From: Aurantimonas sp036549475
GTDB lineage: Bacteria; Pseudomonadota; Alphaproteobacteria; Rhizobiales; Rhizobiaceae
Reading direction: 5' to 3'
Assembly (NCBI RefSeq): GCF_036549475.1
Contig: NZ_JAZHLI010000009.1
Location: 1-64,000 of the forward strand
DNA length: 64,000 bases
The notes below the pieces were generated by a model. It was not told where the DNA came from and did no database searches. It saw only the letters and a list, made by a program, of their open reading frames with translations. Positions 31,539 through 40,284 of this stretch are shown here, piece after piece. Numbering within the stretch: the first letter of the stretch is position 1; each line of letters opens with the position of its first letter. The position numbers and the translations under genes were made by a program.

Positions 31539-32311
31539 GCCAGACGATCGACACCGCCCGGCCGCACAGCAGGAGCGCGCCGGCCGAGACGGTCCGGACC
31601 GGTGGCCAGCCCTTCTTCGCGGCCCGCGACCTGCACGCCTATTACGGGGAGAGCTACATCGTGCAGGGCGTCTCCTTCGAGGTGCGCGAGGGCGAGATCG
31701 TCGCCCTTCTCGGCCGTAATGGCGCCGGCAAGACCTCGACGTTGCGCACCATCGCGCGCGCCGGGTCGCCGCATCTCAAGCACGGCGAGCTCTGGCTCGA
31801 CGGGCAGCCACTGCACACCATGCAGAACTTCGAGGCTGCGCGTCTCGGCGTCCAGCTCGTTCCCGAGGATCGGCGGATCATCGCCGGCCTGACGGTCGAG
31901 GAGAATCTCAAGCTCGCCCAGATCGAGCCGCCCGTCGGCTGGACGCTGGAGCGGATCTACGAGCATTTCCCGCGGCTGGCGGAGCGGCGCAACCAAGACG
32001 GCATCACCATGTCGGGCGGCGAACAGCAGATGCTGGCGGTCGCCCGCGCCCTTGCCCGCGAGGTGAAGCTCCTCCTGCTGGACGAGCCCTATGAGGGCCT
32101 CGCCCCGGTCATCGTGCAGGAAATCGAGCGGATCCTGGAAGAGATCAAGCAGCTCGGCATCACCACGATCCTGGTCGAGCAGAACGCCATCGCGGCCCTG
32201 CATCTGGCCGACCGCGCGATCATCCTGGAAATGGGCGAGATCGTCTTCGACGGCACCGCCCAGCAGATCATCGACGACAAGGACATGCGGCTGCAATATC
32301 TCGCCGTCTGA
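31535..32311 (+). CDS. Liv-type ABC transporter ATP-binding protein (LivF-like)
   Basis: A 258-residue ATPase with a ~25-residue polar N-terminal extension. Walker A GRNGAGKTST, Q-loop region QLVPEDRRIIAGLTVEEN, signature TMSGGEQQMLAVARAL, Walker B LLLLDEPYEGLAP, switch ILVEQN. The Glu-Gln-Asn switch (VEQN) is typical of LivF proteins. Last gene of the operon, closed by a strong terminator at 32335. Confidence 0.9.
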   Translation: MSQTIDTARPHSRSAPAETVRTGGQPFFAARDLHAYYGESYIVQGVSFEVREGEIVALLGRNGAGKTSTLRTIARAGSPHLKHGELWLDGQPLHTMQNFEAARLGVQLVPEDRRIIAGLTVEENLKLAQIEPPVGWTLERIYEHFPRLAERRNQDGITMSGGEQQMLAVARALAREVKLLLLDEPYEGLAPVIVQEIERILEEIKQLGITTILVEQNAIAALHLADRAIILEMGEIVFDGTAQQIIDDKDMRLQYLAV

Positions 32312-32334
32312 CCCGCATCCGTCCCGCAGACAAC

Positions 32335-32368
32335 AGAAAGCGCCCGGCGTCACCGCCGGGCGCTTTCT
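32335..32368. terminator. Strong intrinsic terminator, bidirectional
   Basis: A perfect 15-bp stem (AGAAAGCGCCCGGCG / CGCCGGGCGCTTTCT) with a TCAC loop lies between the convergent Liv operon and doeD. The A- and T-rich bases at the stem foot make it effective in both directions. Confidence 0.85.
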
Positions 32369-32392
32369 GGTTTGTCGTGGCAAAGGCAGCGA

Positions 32393-33775
32393 TCAGCCGA
32401 GGCTGGCCATCACTGCATCCACGGCATCGGCGGTGCGCGCGACGATGATGTCGGCCTCCTCGCGGGTCAGGACGAAGGGCGGGGCGAAGCCCAGGATGTC
32501 GCCTTCCGGCATGGCACGGCCGATGACGCCGCGCTCCAGGAGGGCGGCGGCGATCTGCGGGCCGACCTTCTGTGACGGGTCGAAGAATTTGCGGTCGTCC
32601 TTGTCCGCCACGAACTCGACCGCCGCCATCAGGCCGTCGCCGCGCACGTCGCCGACATTGGCATGGCCCGCCAGCGCGTCGGTCAGCCCCTTGCGGAAAT
32701 GCGCGCCCACCGTGCCGGCATTTTCGACCAGGTCGAGCTTGTCGATCAGTTCGAGATTGGCGACGCCGGCCGCCGAGCAGAGCGGGTGGGCCGAATAGGT
32801 CCAGCCATGGCCGATCGCCCCCATCTCGTCGGAGCCGCGAACCAGCACTTCCCAGACCTTGTCCGAGATGATGCTGCCCGACAGCGGCGCATAGGCCGAG
32901 GTCAGGCCCTTGGCGATGGTGATGATGTCCGGCTTGATGCCGTAATGCTCGGAGCCGAACATCGTGCCGAGGCGCCCGAAGCCGGTGACCACCTCGTCGG
33001 CGACCATAAGGATGTCGTATTTTGCCAGGACCGCCTGGATCTTCTCCCAGTAGACGGCGGGCGGCGGGACAATACCGCCGGTGCCCAGGATCGGCTCGCC
33101 GATGAAGGCCGCCACCGTGTCGGGACCTTCGGCGAGGATCATCTCCTCCAGCTTGTCGGCGCAATGCTGCGAGAACTGCTCCTCGCTCATCGAGCGGTCC
33201 TCGCGGCGGAAATAATATGGCGCCTCGGTATGCAGGATCGGCGCGCGCGGCAGGTCGAAGGCGTTGTGGAACAGCTTCAGGCCGGTGAGCGAGCCGGTCA
33301 TCACGCCGGAGCCGTGATAGCCGCGCCAGCGCGAGATGATCTTCTTCTTCCCGGGACGGCCGAGAATGTTGTTGTAGTACCAGATCAGCTTGATGTTGGT
33401 CTCGTTGGCGTCCGATCCCGACAGGCCGAAATAGACCCGGCTCATGTGATCGGGCGCGCGATCGATGATCATCTTGGCCAGTTGGATCGACGGCTCGGAG
33501 CCGTGGCCGACATAGGCGTGGTAGTAGGGCAGCCTGTGAGCCTGGGCCGCGATCGCGTCGGCGATCTCGGTCTGGCCGTAGCCGACATTGACGCAATAGA
33601 GGCCGGCGAAGGCGTCGAGGCTCTCCTTGCCGTTGACATCGACGATGGTCGCGCCCTTGCCGCCGGCGATGACCCGGGTCGGCGTCTCGCCGCGGGCATG
33701 CATGCCCATATGGGTCGACGGATGGAAGAAATGATCGCGGTCGAAGGCGGCGAGTTCATTGTTGCGGTCGAGCAT
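32393..33775 (-). CDS. doeD: L-2,4-diaminobutyrate aminotransferase DoeD (ectoine degradation)
   Basis: Class III (omega) PLP aminotransferase, 460 residues. Motifs: FGLSGSDANETNIKL (cofactor phosphate binding), WRGYHGSGVMTGSLTG, ILMVADEVVTGFGRLG (the PLP-ring Asp) and DIITIAKGLTSAYAPLSG with the Schiff-base Lys. Alone it could be a putrescine, GABA or beta-alanine transaminase. Its place at the end of the ueh-asnC-doeC unit matches the atf/doeD gene of ectoine-degrading bacteria, which converts diaminobutyrate to aspartate semialdehyde. ATG 33775 has a clear AAAGGAG site. Confidence 0.82.
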   Translation of the reverse strand: MLDRNNELAAFDRDHFFHPSTHMGMHARGETPTRVIAGGKGATIVDVNGKESLDAFAGLYCVNVGYGQTEIADAIAAQAHRLPYYHAYVGHGSEPSIQLAKMIIDRAPDHMSRVYFGLSGSDANETNIKLIWYYNNILGRPGKKKIISRWRGYHGSGVMTGSLTGLKLFHNAFDLPRAPILHTEAPYYFRREDRSMSEEQFSQHCADKLEEMILAEGPDTVAAFIGEPILGTGGIVPPPAVYWEKIQAVLAKYDILMVADEVVTGFGRLGTMFGSEHYGIKPDIITIAKGLTSAYAPLSGSIISDKVWEVLVRGSDEMGAIGHGWTYSAHPLCSAAGVANLELIDKLDLVENAGTVGAHFRKGLTDALAGHANVGDVRGDGLMAAVEFVADKDDRKFFDPSQKVGPQIAAALLERGVIGRAMPEGDILGFAPPFVLTREEADIIVARTADAVDAVMASLG

Positions 33776-33821
33776 CGTCTGCTCCTTTCCTGACTGAATG
33801 CGGGTCTGTCGAAGGCAGCGA

Positions 33822-35309
33822 TCAGCCGATATCCTGGCAGACATATTTGAGGTCGGTGAAGGCTTCGAGGCCGTGACGAGCCCCTTCCCGTCCCATGCCC
33901 GACTGCTTGACGCCGCCGAACGGGATCGGCGCACCGGTGATCTTGACGCGGTTGACGGCGACCATGCCGTATTCGAGCGCCGCCGTCATGCGGGCGATGC
34001 GGGCGCCATCGCGGGTGACGAGATAGGCGACGAGGCCGTATTCGGTGTCGTTGGCGCGGGCGAGAACCTCGTCCTCCGCGTCGAACGGCGTGACCGCGGC
34101 GACTGGCCCGAAGGTCTCCTCGCGCATGATCAGCGCGTCCTGCGGCACGTCGGCCAGCAGGGTCGGCCGGTAGAACAGCGGCCCGGCCGCATCACGTCCG
34201 CCACCGACGAGGCAGCGCGCCCCGCGGCCGACGGCGTCGTGCACCTGCGCCTCCACCTTGGCGATGGCGCGCTCGTGCATCAACGGTCCGATGTCGGTGC
34301 CCGGACGCAGGCCCGAGCCGACCGTCAGAGTCGCGATCCGCGCCCTGTAGTCAGCCAGGAACTGCTCGTAGATCGGCCGTTCGACATAGATGCGGTTGGC
34401 GGCCAGGCAGTCCTGTCCGGAGGTGGCAAACTTGGCATCCATGGCGATGTCGACGGCCCGGTCGAGGTCGCTGTCGGCGAAGACGATCAGCGGCGCGTGG
34501 CCGCCGAGTTCCATGATCAGGCGCTTGACGGTTGGCGCCGCCTGCGCGGCGATCAGGCGGCCGATCTCGGTCGACCCGGTGAAGCTCATCGCCCGAACGC
34601 GGCTGTCCTCGCACAGGCGGCCGACGATGGTCGCCGCATCGCCCGTCACGACGTTGAAGACGCCCCGCGGCATTCCTGCCCGCTCGGCCAGCGCCGCCAG
34701 CGCCAGGGCCGAGAATGGCGTCTCCGACGAGGGATGGGCGACGATCGTGCAGCCAGCGGCCAGCGCCGCCGCGGCCTTGCGCGTCAGCATGGCGGCGGGG
34801 AAGTTCCAGGGGGTCACGAGGCCGACCACGCCGAGCGGCACGCGGCTGAGCGTCATCTGCGCGCCCGGCAGGTGGCTCGTCAGGCTTTCGACGGCGATGC
34901 GGCGGGCTTCCTCGGCATAATAGTCGACGAAGGAGGCGGCGTAGTCGATCTCGCCGCGAGATTCGGCCAGCGGCTTGCCCTGCTCCAGCGTCATCAGCAG
35001 CGCCAGATCCTCGCGCGCGCCGAGAATGAGATCGTTCCAGCGCTTCAGGATCCGCGCCTTGTCCTGGGGCAGCAGCGCCCGCCAGGCCGGCAGCGCGCGC
35101 TCGGCGGCATCGATCGCCCGGCTAGTGTCGGCCGCATCGAGGGCCGGCACGGTGCCCAGCTTCTCGCCGGTCGCCGGATCGGTCACCGTGACGGTCGCGT
35201 CGGCGGTGATCCAGCGCCCGTCGACATGGGCGGCCTGGACGAACAGCGCCGCGTCGTCCAGCGCTGCCAAGGGATGAAGGGTGTCGAGATGGCGTATCGC
35301 TGCAGACAT
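33822..35309 (-). CDS. doeC: Aspartate-semialdehyde dehydrogenase DoeC (succinate-semialdehyde dehydrogenase-like)
   Basis: NAD(P)-dependent aldehyde dehydrogenase, 495 residues, close to GabD-type enzymes. Motifs: VTPWNFPAAMLTRKAAAALA (cofactor binding), FTGSTEIGRLIAAQ, LELGGHA-type catalytic Glu (IMELGGHAPLIVF) and the catalytic Cys in SGQDCLAANRIY. In the ectoine pathway the equivalent gene (ssd/doeC) oxidises aspartate semialdehyde to aspartate; general annotation would be succinate-semialdehyde dehydrogenase. AGGAG precedes ATG 35309. The context decides the assignment. Confidence 0.82.
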   Translation of the reverse strand: MSAAIRHLDTLHPLAALDDAALFVQAAHVDGRWITADATVTVTDPATGEKLGTVPALDAADTSRAIDAAERALPAWRALLPQDKARILKRWNDLILGAREDLALLMTLEQGKPLAESRGEIDYAASFVDYYAEEARRIAVESLTSHLPGAQMTLSRVPLGVVGLVTPWNFPAAMLTRKAAAALAAGCTIVAHPSSETPFSALALAALAERAGMPRGVFNVVTGDAATIVGRLCEDSRVRAMSFTGSTEIGRLIAAQAAPTVKRLIMELGGHAPLIVFADSDLDRAVDIAMDAKFATSGQDCLAANRIYVERPIYEQFLADYRARIATLTVGSGLRPGTDIGPLMHERAIAKVEAQVHDAVGRGARCLVGGGRDAAGPLFYRPTLLADVPQDALIMREETFGPVAAVTPFDAEDEVLARANDTEYGLVAYLVTRDGARIARMTAALEYGMVAVNRVKITGAPIPFGGVKQSGMGREGARHGLEAFTDLKYVCQDIG

Positions 35310-35436
35310 GGCGCTCTCCTGTTCCGTCAGAAGAACGCTATCGGCTTTGCAGGCGAGACGTCGGCCATAGATCGGGTCGGGAAGCGAATTCTCTCCTGCC
35401 AGAAGCGCCTTGCGGCGATGGCTCGTCGCCTGGCGC

Positions 35437-35931
35437 TCAGCGCGCCGAATCCGCGATCATCTGGATGGGGATCGGCGCCTTCTTGATCGGCGTCATGACC
35501 GGGTAGCTGAAATAGCGCTTGACCCCGGCGCCGTTGGACAGGAGCTGGTCGATGATCGCCTGGTAGCTCGCCAGGTCGCGCGTCACGAACTTGCAGAGAT
35601 AGTCGAAGCCGCCCGAAACGGAGAAGCACTCGACGATCTCCGGCACGTCGCGGATCGCGGCCTCGAAGGCGGCAAAATCCTCCGTCCGGTGGCTCTCGAT
35701 CTCCATCATCACGAACAGGACCGTCAGCGGGCCATAGGCGCTCTCGGCGATCTGGGCGCCGTAGCCCTCGATGATCCCGGCCTCTTCCAGCCGGTTCAGC
35801 CGCTCCCAGCAGGGCGTCGGAGACAGGTTCACGCGCTCGGCCAGCGTCGCCTTCGGAATCCGGCCCTCCGACTGGAGGATGGTCAGGATCTTGATATCGC
35901 GGTCGTCCAGCTTGATGCGGCCCGGTGGCAT
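35437..35931 (-). CDS. Lrp/AsnC-family regulator of ectoine catabolism (AsnC/DoeX-like)
   Basis: A 164-residue feast/famine regulator: N-terminal helix-turn-helix (IKLDDRDIKILTILQSEGRI, LAERVNLSPTPCWERLNRLE) and the RAM ligand domain (VLFVMMEIESHRTEDFAAFE onwards). Position between usp and doeC corresponds to the asnC/doeX gene of ectoine loci, which responds to pathway intermediates such as N-acetyl-diaminobutyrate or diaminobutyrate. ATG 35931 is chosen for its AGGA site; an upstream ATG at 35964 is possible. Confidence 0.85.
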   Translation of the reverse strand: MPPGRIKLDDRDIKILTILQSEGRIPKATLAERVNLSPTPCWERLNRLEEAGIIEGYGAQIAESAYGPLTVLFVMMEIESHRTEDFAAFEAAIRDVPEIVECFSVSGGFDYLCKFVTRDLASYQAIIDQLLSNGAGVKRYFSYPVMTPIKKAPIPIQMIADSAR

Positions 35932-36013
35932 GGCGTGTCCTGGCTCGAAATGGCGTCGATCCACTTCAATAGACTGCCGGTTCGGCCGACGTCCACCGCC
36001 CAGTGCGAGGCCG

Positions 36014-36457
36014 CTAGCGCACGATCAGGCAATGCTGGGGGGCAAGCGAAGCAACCTTGTGGGACACCGAACCCAGCAGGAACCCCTCGATGTCGCCATT
36101 GCCGCGCGCGCCGAGCACGATGAGGTCGCAATCATGCTGCTTGGCGAAGCCGACGATGGCGCGGGACGGCTGGCCGCGCTTGGCATAGGCGGTGACGCTC
36201 TCGACGCCGGATTCGAGCGCCCGCGCCTTTGCTGCAGCGGCGATCTCGCTGGCATAGGTCTTCAGGGAATCGTCGGGTCGGTCGGCCAGTTGCTTGACGC
36301 GGACCATCGAGAGCGAGGCTTCCAGCGGCGAGTGGTGGCGATAGACGCACAGCGTGATCAGGTGCGCGCCGAAGGTCCGGCATAGCTCGGCGGCCACGTC
36401 GAGGGCGCGCGTCGCCATGGGGGAGCCGTCCACCGGCACGAGAACCGTCTTGTACAT
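36014..36457 (-). CDS. usp: Universal stress protein of the ectoine TRAP transporter (TeaD-like)
   Basis: A 147-residue UspA-fold protein: start MYKTVLVPVDGSPMATRALD, and the ATP-binding motif LGARGNGDIEGFLLGSVSHK near the C-terminus (G-x2-G-x9-G-S pattern). In Halomonas the corresponding TeaD binds ATP and tunes activity of the TeaABC ectoine transporter; the conserved position directly after the large TRAP permease supports the same role here. Confidence 0.85.
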   Translation of the reverse strand: MYKTVLVPVDGSPMATRALDVAAELCRTFGAHLITLCVYRHHSPLEASLSMVRVKQLADRPDDSLKTYASEIAAAAKARALESGVESVTAYAKRGQPSRAIVGFAKQHDCDLIVLGARGNGDIEGFLLGSVSHKVASLAPQHCLIVR

Positions 36458-36512
36458 GCATCGCCTCCGGGAGCGGTTCGGGACGTTTCGCCGGGCGCCC
36501 GGCCCCGCCGGC

Positions 36513-37790
36513 CTAGCGGAAGGCCAGGTCGCGCAGGAACAGCGCCAGCGGCGGCCACGCGATCAGCAGGGCGCTGACGAGAAGCAGGATGATGATGAAG
36601 GGCGGCGTGCCGCGGATCACCTCGATGTAGGGTCGTTTGAAGATCGCTATCGCCGTGAAGATATCGCAGCCGAAGGGTGGCGTGGCCGACCCGATCGCAA
36701 CCTGTAGCGTGATGATCACGCCGACCAGCACCGGGTCAAGCCCGAGACCGGAGACGAGGGGCGCGAAGATCGGCACCAGCACTAGGATCACGACGATCGG
36801 GTCGACGAACATGCAACCGACGAAGAAGGCGATGGAGATCGCGATCAGGACGCCCGTGGGGCCGGCCTCCGTCAGGCCGATGGCCCCCAGGATCGCCTGC
36901 GGGATCTGCTGAAAGGAGATCACCCACGAGAACGCCGCGCCGGCCGCGACCAGGATGAAGACCACGGCCGTGATCAGGCCGGTCGACTTGGCGACGTCGA
37001 AAATGTCGCTGACCTTCAGCGAACGGAAGATCACCATTTCCAAAAGCAGCGCGTAGCCGACGCAGACCGAGGCCGCCTCGGTCGGGCTGAAGATCCCGCC
37101 ATAGATGCCGCCAACGACGATCACCGGGAAGCCGAGCGGCCAGATCGCGGATACCATGGACGAGCCCCGCTCTTTCCAGGTCGATTTCGGCTCGGTCTCC
37201 AGATCGTGCATGCGCGCGTAGATGATGGCGTAGATCGAGAACAGGACGAGGATGAGCAGGCCCGGCCCGACGCCGGCGATGAAGAGCTCGGAGATCGAGG
37301 TGCCCGAGACGACGCCGTAGATGATCATGGCGATCGAGGGCGGGATCAGCATCGCGATGTCGGAGGAATTGATGATCAGCGCCAGCGTGAAGCTGTCGCT
37401 GTAGCCGGCCTTCAGCATGCGCGGCCGCAACGGACCACCAACGGCGACGACGGTCGCCTGCGTCGAGCCCGACACCGCGCCGAACAGCGTGCAGCTCATC
37501 GCTGTGGCGACGCCCAGGCCGCCGCGCATGTGGCCGACGAAGCGCATGATCATGTCGATCAGCCGGTCGGCCGAATGGCCCTTGGTGATGATGTCCGCGG
37601 CCAGGATGAACATCGGGACGGCTATCAGCGCGGCCGGCCGAATTCCGGCCACCATCTGCTGGATCATGATCTCCGGACCGATGGGCAGGTAGAAGAAGAA
37701 GGCCACAAGGGTCGCCGCAATCAGCGGAACCATCATGGGGAACCCCAGGAGCAGGAGGACCACCATGGTCGAGATCATCGCAGTTGCCAT
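36513..37790 (-). CDS. uehC: Ectoine TRAP transporter large permease UehC/TeaC (DctM family)
   Basis: A 425-residue membrane protein of the DctM family with about 11-12 hydrophobic segments. Typical motifs include IGPEIMIQQMVAGIRPAALI at the start, CTLFGAVSGSTQATVVAVGG and IPPSIAMIIYGVVSGTSISE in the middle, both diagnostic of TRAP large subunits. It provides the ion-driven transport path, using the membrane sodium or proton gradient. Located between uehB and usp as in known ueh/tea clusters. Confidence 0.9.
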   Translation of the reverse strand: MATAMISTMVVLLLLGFPMMVPLIAATLVAFFFYLPIGPEIMIQQMVAGIRPAALIAVPMFILAADIITKGHSADRLIDMIMRFVGHMRGGLGVATAMSCTLFGAVSGSTQATVVAVGGPLRPRMLKAGYSDSFTLALIINSSDIAMLIPPSIAMIIYGVVSGTSISELFIAGVGPGLLILVLFSIYAIIYARMHDLETEPKSTWKERGSSMVSAIWPLGFPVIVVGGIYGGIFSPTEAASVCVGYALLLEMVIFRSLKVSDIFDVAKSTGLITAVVFILVAAGAAFSWVISFQQIPQAILGAIGLTEAGPTGVLIAISIAFFVGCMFVDPIVVILVLVPIFAPLVSGLGLDPVLVGVIITLQVAIGSATPPFGCDIFTAIAIFKRPYIEVIRGTPPFIIILLLVSALLIAWPPLALFLRDLAFR

Positions 37791-37853
37791 GGATTTCCTC
37801 TTGTCAGAGCGCCCCGGCGGCGGCGTATTCGGCAGGTCGACGCGCGGCGGGCG

Positions 37854-38513
37854 TCAGATCTGGGTTTCGGTCTCGTCGTAGGTGTCGACCACCGATACTG
37901 AGAGGTAGATTTCCGGCCGCGTCAGATTGGCCAGAGCGGTCAGGAGATACTGGATTCCGGTGATCACGAAGCCGAGCGGCAGCCAGACCAGCGTGAGATA
38001 GATCGGCAGGCGCAGCACCGGCGAAATCCGACCGGTGTCGAAGACGCTGACGACGTAATCCCAGGAGAACCAGGCGAGAATGAACATCGACGCTGCCGTC
38101 ACCAGGCAGATGATGATCATCAAGGCACGGCGCAGCGGATCGGGCAGTTCGTCATAGATCGCCGACATGCGGATATGGCGCCCGTGCCGGGCGGCGAAGC
38201 CGATCCCCGCGAAAGTCACGAGGATGACAAGGAACTGGTTGAGTTCCTGGGCGAAATAGAGGCTGCGTCCGAACACGAAGCGCCCGAGAACGTTGGCAAC
38301 GGAATTCACCGCCATCATCAGGATGCCGGCCGTCAGGATCACCGATTCCAGCGCGGCAATGGACCGATCGAGCACCTGGAAGGGCCGCAGCACGCCGGAA
38401 AAAGCGCTGGCCGGCGCCTCCGCCGTCGTCGTCGCAGCTGCCTCGGAAACCCTTGGCCCGCCCATGCTTTCGGCGGGGGCGTCCGGGTCGGTCGACGGGT
38501 CGGGTCGGGTCAT
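37854..38513 (-). CDS. uehB: Ectoine TRAP transporter small permease UehB/TeaB (DctQ family)
   Basis: A 219-residue DctQ-type subunit. After a polar ~50-residue N-terminal extension rich in Ala and Pro, four hydrophobic segments follow, starting with ESVILTAGILMMAVNSVANV and including YFAQELNQFLVILVTFAGIG. The small subunit joins the large permease and helps dock the binding protein. It is preceded by a hairpin after uehA and followed by uehC. Confidence 0.88.
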   Translation of the reverse strand: MTRPDPSTDPDAPAESMGGPRVSEAAATTTAEAPASAFSGVLRPFQVLDRSIAALESVILTAGILMMAVNSVANVLGRFVFGRSLYFAQELNQFLVILVTFAGIGFAARHGRHIRMSAIYDELPDPLRRALMIIICLVTAASMFILAWFSWDYVVSVFDTGRISPVLRLPIYLTLVWLPLGFVITGIQYLLTALANLTRPEIYLSVSVVDTYDETETQI

Positions 38514-38583
38514 CGGCGTTCCATCCTATGGCGCCTTGCACAGGCTGCCGCGCACACAGATAGCGAGGCAGCAACATCTGGCG

Positions 38584-38606
38584 ACCGGCAGCCAGAGGCT
38601 GCCGGT
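38584..38606 (-). promoter_or_regulatory. Strong hairpin between uehA and uehB
   Basis: ACCGGCAGCC (38584-38593) and GGCTGCCGGT (38597-38606) form a perfect 10-bp stem with a 3-nt loop, 15 nt after the uehA stop and before uehB. As after other binding-protein genes, it probably protects the uehA message or attenuates read-through. Confidence 0.65.
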
Positions 38607-38620
38607 TGGGTCTGGCCTGG

Positions 38621-39673
38621 TCAGCCGCTCTGGCCGACACGCTCCTGCGACGCCTTGATGTCGGCCTCGAAACCTTCCAGGACCGCCTTGCCGCTTTCGC
38701 CGGTCATTTCGACATACTTGTCGCGCACCTTCTCAGCGGCTTCACGGAACGGCGCACGCTGCTCGTCCGTCAGGCGCGTCACCGTCATGCTCGGCTTGGC
38801 CTCCATGATCTTGGCCAGCGATTCTTCCTCGAGACCCTTCTGGTAATCGATGATGTAATCGTAGGCAGCATCGGCCGCGTCCGAGACCAGCTGCTTCTCC
38901 TCGTCAGAAAGGGCTTCATAGAAGCTTTCGTTCGCGGCCACGGCCGTCGTGAAGGTGTTGTGGCCGGTGAAAGTGATATGGTCGGTCACCTCGTACATCT
39001 TCGTGGATTCCACAAAGAACATCGGGTTTTCCTGTCCCTGGATCATGTTCAGCTGCAGGCCGCTGAAGGTCTCGCCCCAGGGCAGCGGTGTGGCCGTCGC
39101 ACCGAAGGCGTTGTAGGTCTCGACCAGAAGAGGCGTCGTCATGACTCGGAACTTGACGCCATCCAGATCGGCCGGCGACGTCACCGGCTCCTTGGTCGTC
39201 ATCACGACCTCGCCCTCCGGGAACATGTCGATCAGGTGCAGGTTTTGCGCTTCGTAGAGCTCTGCCAGATCCTCGTTGATCGTGGGCGAAGTCTTGTAGA
39301 AATCCGCCAGCACTTCGGGGTCTTCCGGCAGAACGTACGGCATCAGGAAGACCTGCAGCTCCGGGATCAGGCTGCCGGTGAAGCCGGGCGAGGCATCGAC
39401 GAACTGGATGGCGCCCATCTGCGCCAGTTCGGTCGTGTCGGCGGACTCACCGAGCGTGCCAAACGGGAAGATCGCGACCGTGTGGTCGGAATTGGCCTCG
39501 ATATGCTCCTTAAACTTCTGGGCGTAGACGCCCTGAACCTCATCAAGCGCTTCCTCGATGGCGTATTTCCATTCGGCGGCGAAGGCCGGTCCGGCCATCA
39601 GGGTCAAGGCCGTCGTGGCAGCTAGCGTCTTAGCCAGCAGATTGCGGCGGCGGGTGTTCGACAGGTTGGACAT
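38621..39673 (-). CDS. uehA: Ectoine/5-hydroxyectoine-binding protein UehA/TeaA (TRAP DctP family)
   Basis: Periplasmic binding protein, 350 residues, with signal peptide (LLAKTLAATTALTLMAGPAF, cleavage after AFAA). The mature part follows the TeaA pattern remarkably closely: WKYAIEEALDEVQGVYAQ, NSDHTVAIFPFGTLGES, QFVDASPGFTGSLIPEL, PEGEVVMTTKEPVTSPADLD, KFRVMTTPLLVETYNAFGAT, TPLPWGETFSGLQ and IQGQENPMFFVEST. The invariant Arg (FRVMT) and the aromatic and Asn-bearing segments that form the ectoine pocket are present. It captures ectoines with high affinity. First gene of the leftward ueh operon. Confidence 0.9.
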   Translation of the reverse strand: MSNLSNTRRRNLLAKTLAATTALTLMAGPAFAAEWKYAIEEALDEVQGVYAQKFKEHIEANSDHTVAIFPFGTLGESADTTELAQMGAIQFVDASPGFTGSLIPELQVFLMPYVLPEDPEVLADFYKTSPTINEDLAELYEAQNLHLIDMFPEGEVVMTTKEPVTSPADLDGVKFRVMTTPLLVETYNAFGATATPLPWGETFSGLQLNMIQGQENPMFFVESTKMYEVTDHITFTGHNTFTTAVAANESFYEALSDEEKQLVSDAADAAYDYIIDYQKGLEEESLAKIMEAKPSMTVTRLTDEQRAPFREAAEKVRDKYVEMTGESGKAVLEGFEADIKASQERVGQSG

Positions 39674-40284
39674 GAATAGGTCTCCGTTTCTCGGTTCAGC
39701 GACAGGAGGTCAACAAACCATAGTCTTCGAAATCAGCAGGGAAAGCGTAGCCGACGAAAAACCGTCGGCGCCCGACGTTCGTCAATGGATATCAGGATGA
39801 TCGTGGCTGAGATCGCTCGATCCTCGATATTCGTTCGCAATACATAGGGTCCGCAAACGACGAACCACCGAGAAGCGCTCGGCTCCTGCTTCAGAGGAGC
39901 CTAAGCCTGCACATCGAGAACCGTCAGTCAACGTTCGCACCCTGCCATCCATGCAAGATCAGCTTGCAAATATTGTTGCTGGCTGTCGAGCGAGCGATCT
40001 CCGCAATGCATCGGCGACGGCAGCAGAATCCCCTTTGCGAACCCGGGAAAAAGGATGGATCGCCTAATTGCCGGGCATGCACATATCGTGATCATTTCAG
40101 CTCTCAAGCGGCGGCTTGCGGACGATCTCAGGGTTGACGCCGATGAATGGAAATGCGCCTCTCGCGGATCGTGCCGTCGCGGGGCCATACTCCTCGGCAT
40201 CGCCATTCGTTCACCTGACACAGCTCGCAGCGAGCGTGAGGATGCGGCGGCAAATATTTATTTTGCCTGTTGAAAGACCCAGTC
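39674..40284. other. Divergent regulatory region between ueh and eut operons
   Basis: About 610 bp with no credible gene; open frames here lack ribosome sites and family resemblance. It separates the leftward ueh-doe operon from the rightward eut-doe operon and must contain both promoters. Two AT-rich GCAAATATT-type motifs occur, one near 39966 and one at 40249-40267. In several ectoine loci the MocR-type regulator gene enuR lies next to uehA; it is absent here. Confidence 0.6.
40249..40267. promoter_or_regulatory. AT-rich inverted repeat upstream of eutA
   Basis: GGCAAA (40249-40254) and TTTGCC (40262-40267) are perfect complements around TATTTAT, 17 nt before the eutA start. A related GCAAATATTGTTGC occurs near 39966 on the ueh side. 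They are candidate operators for the ectoine regulator; direct overlap with the eutA leader suggests repression. Confidence 0.45.

Noticed and set aside
39928..40221. 97-codon minus-strand frame in the ectoine intergenic region
   Set aside because: No ribosome site, no domain, and composition unlike neighbouring genes.
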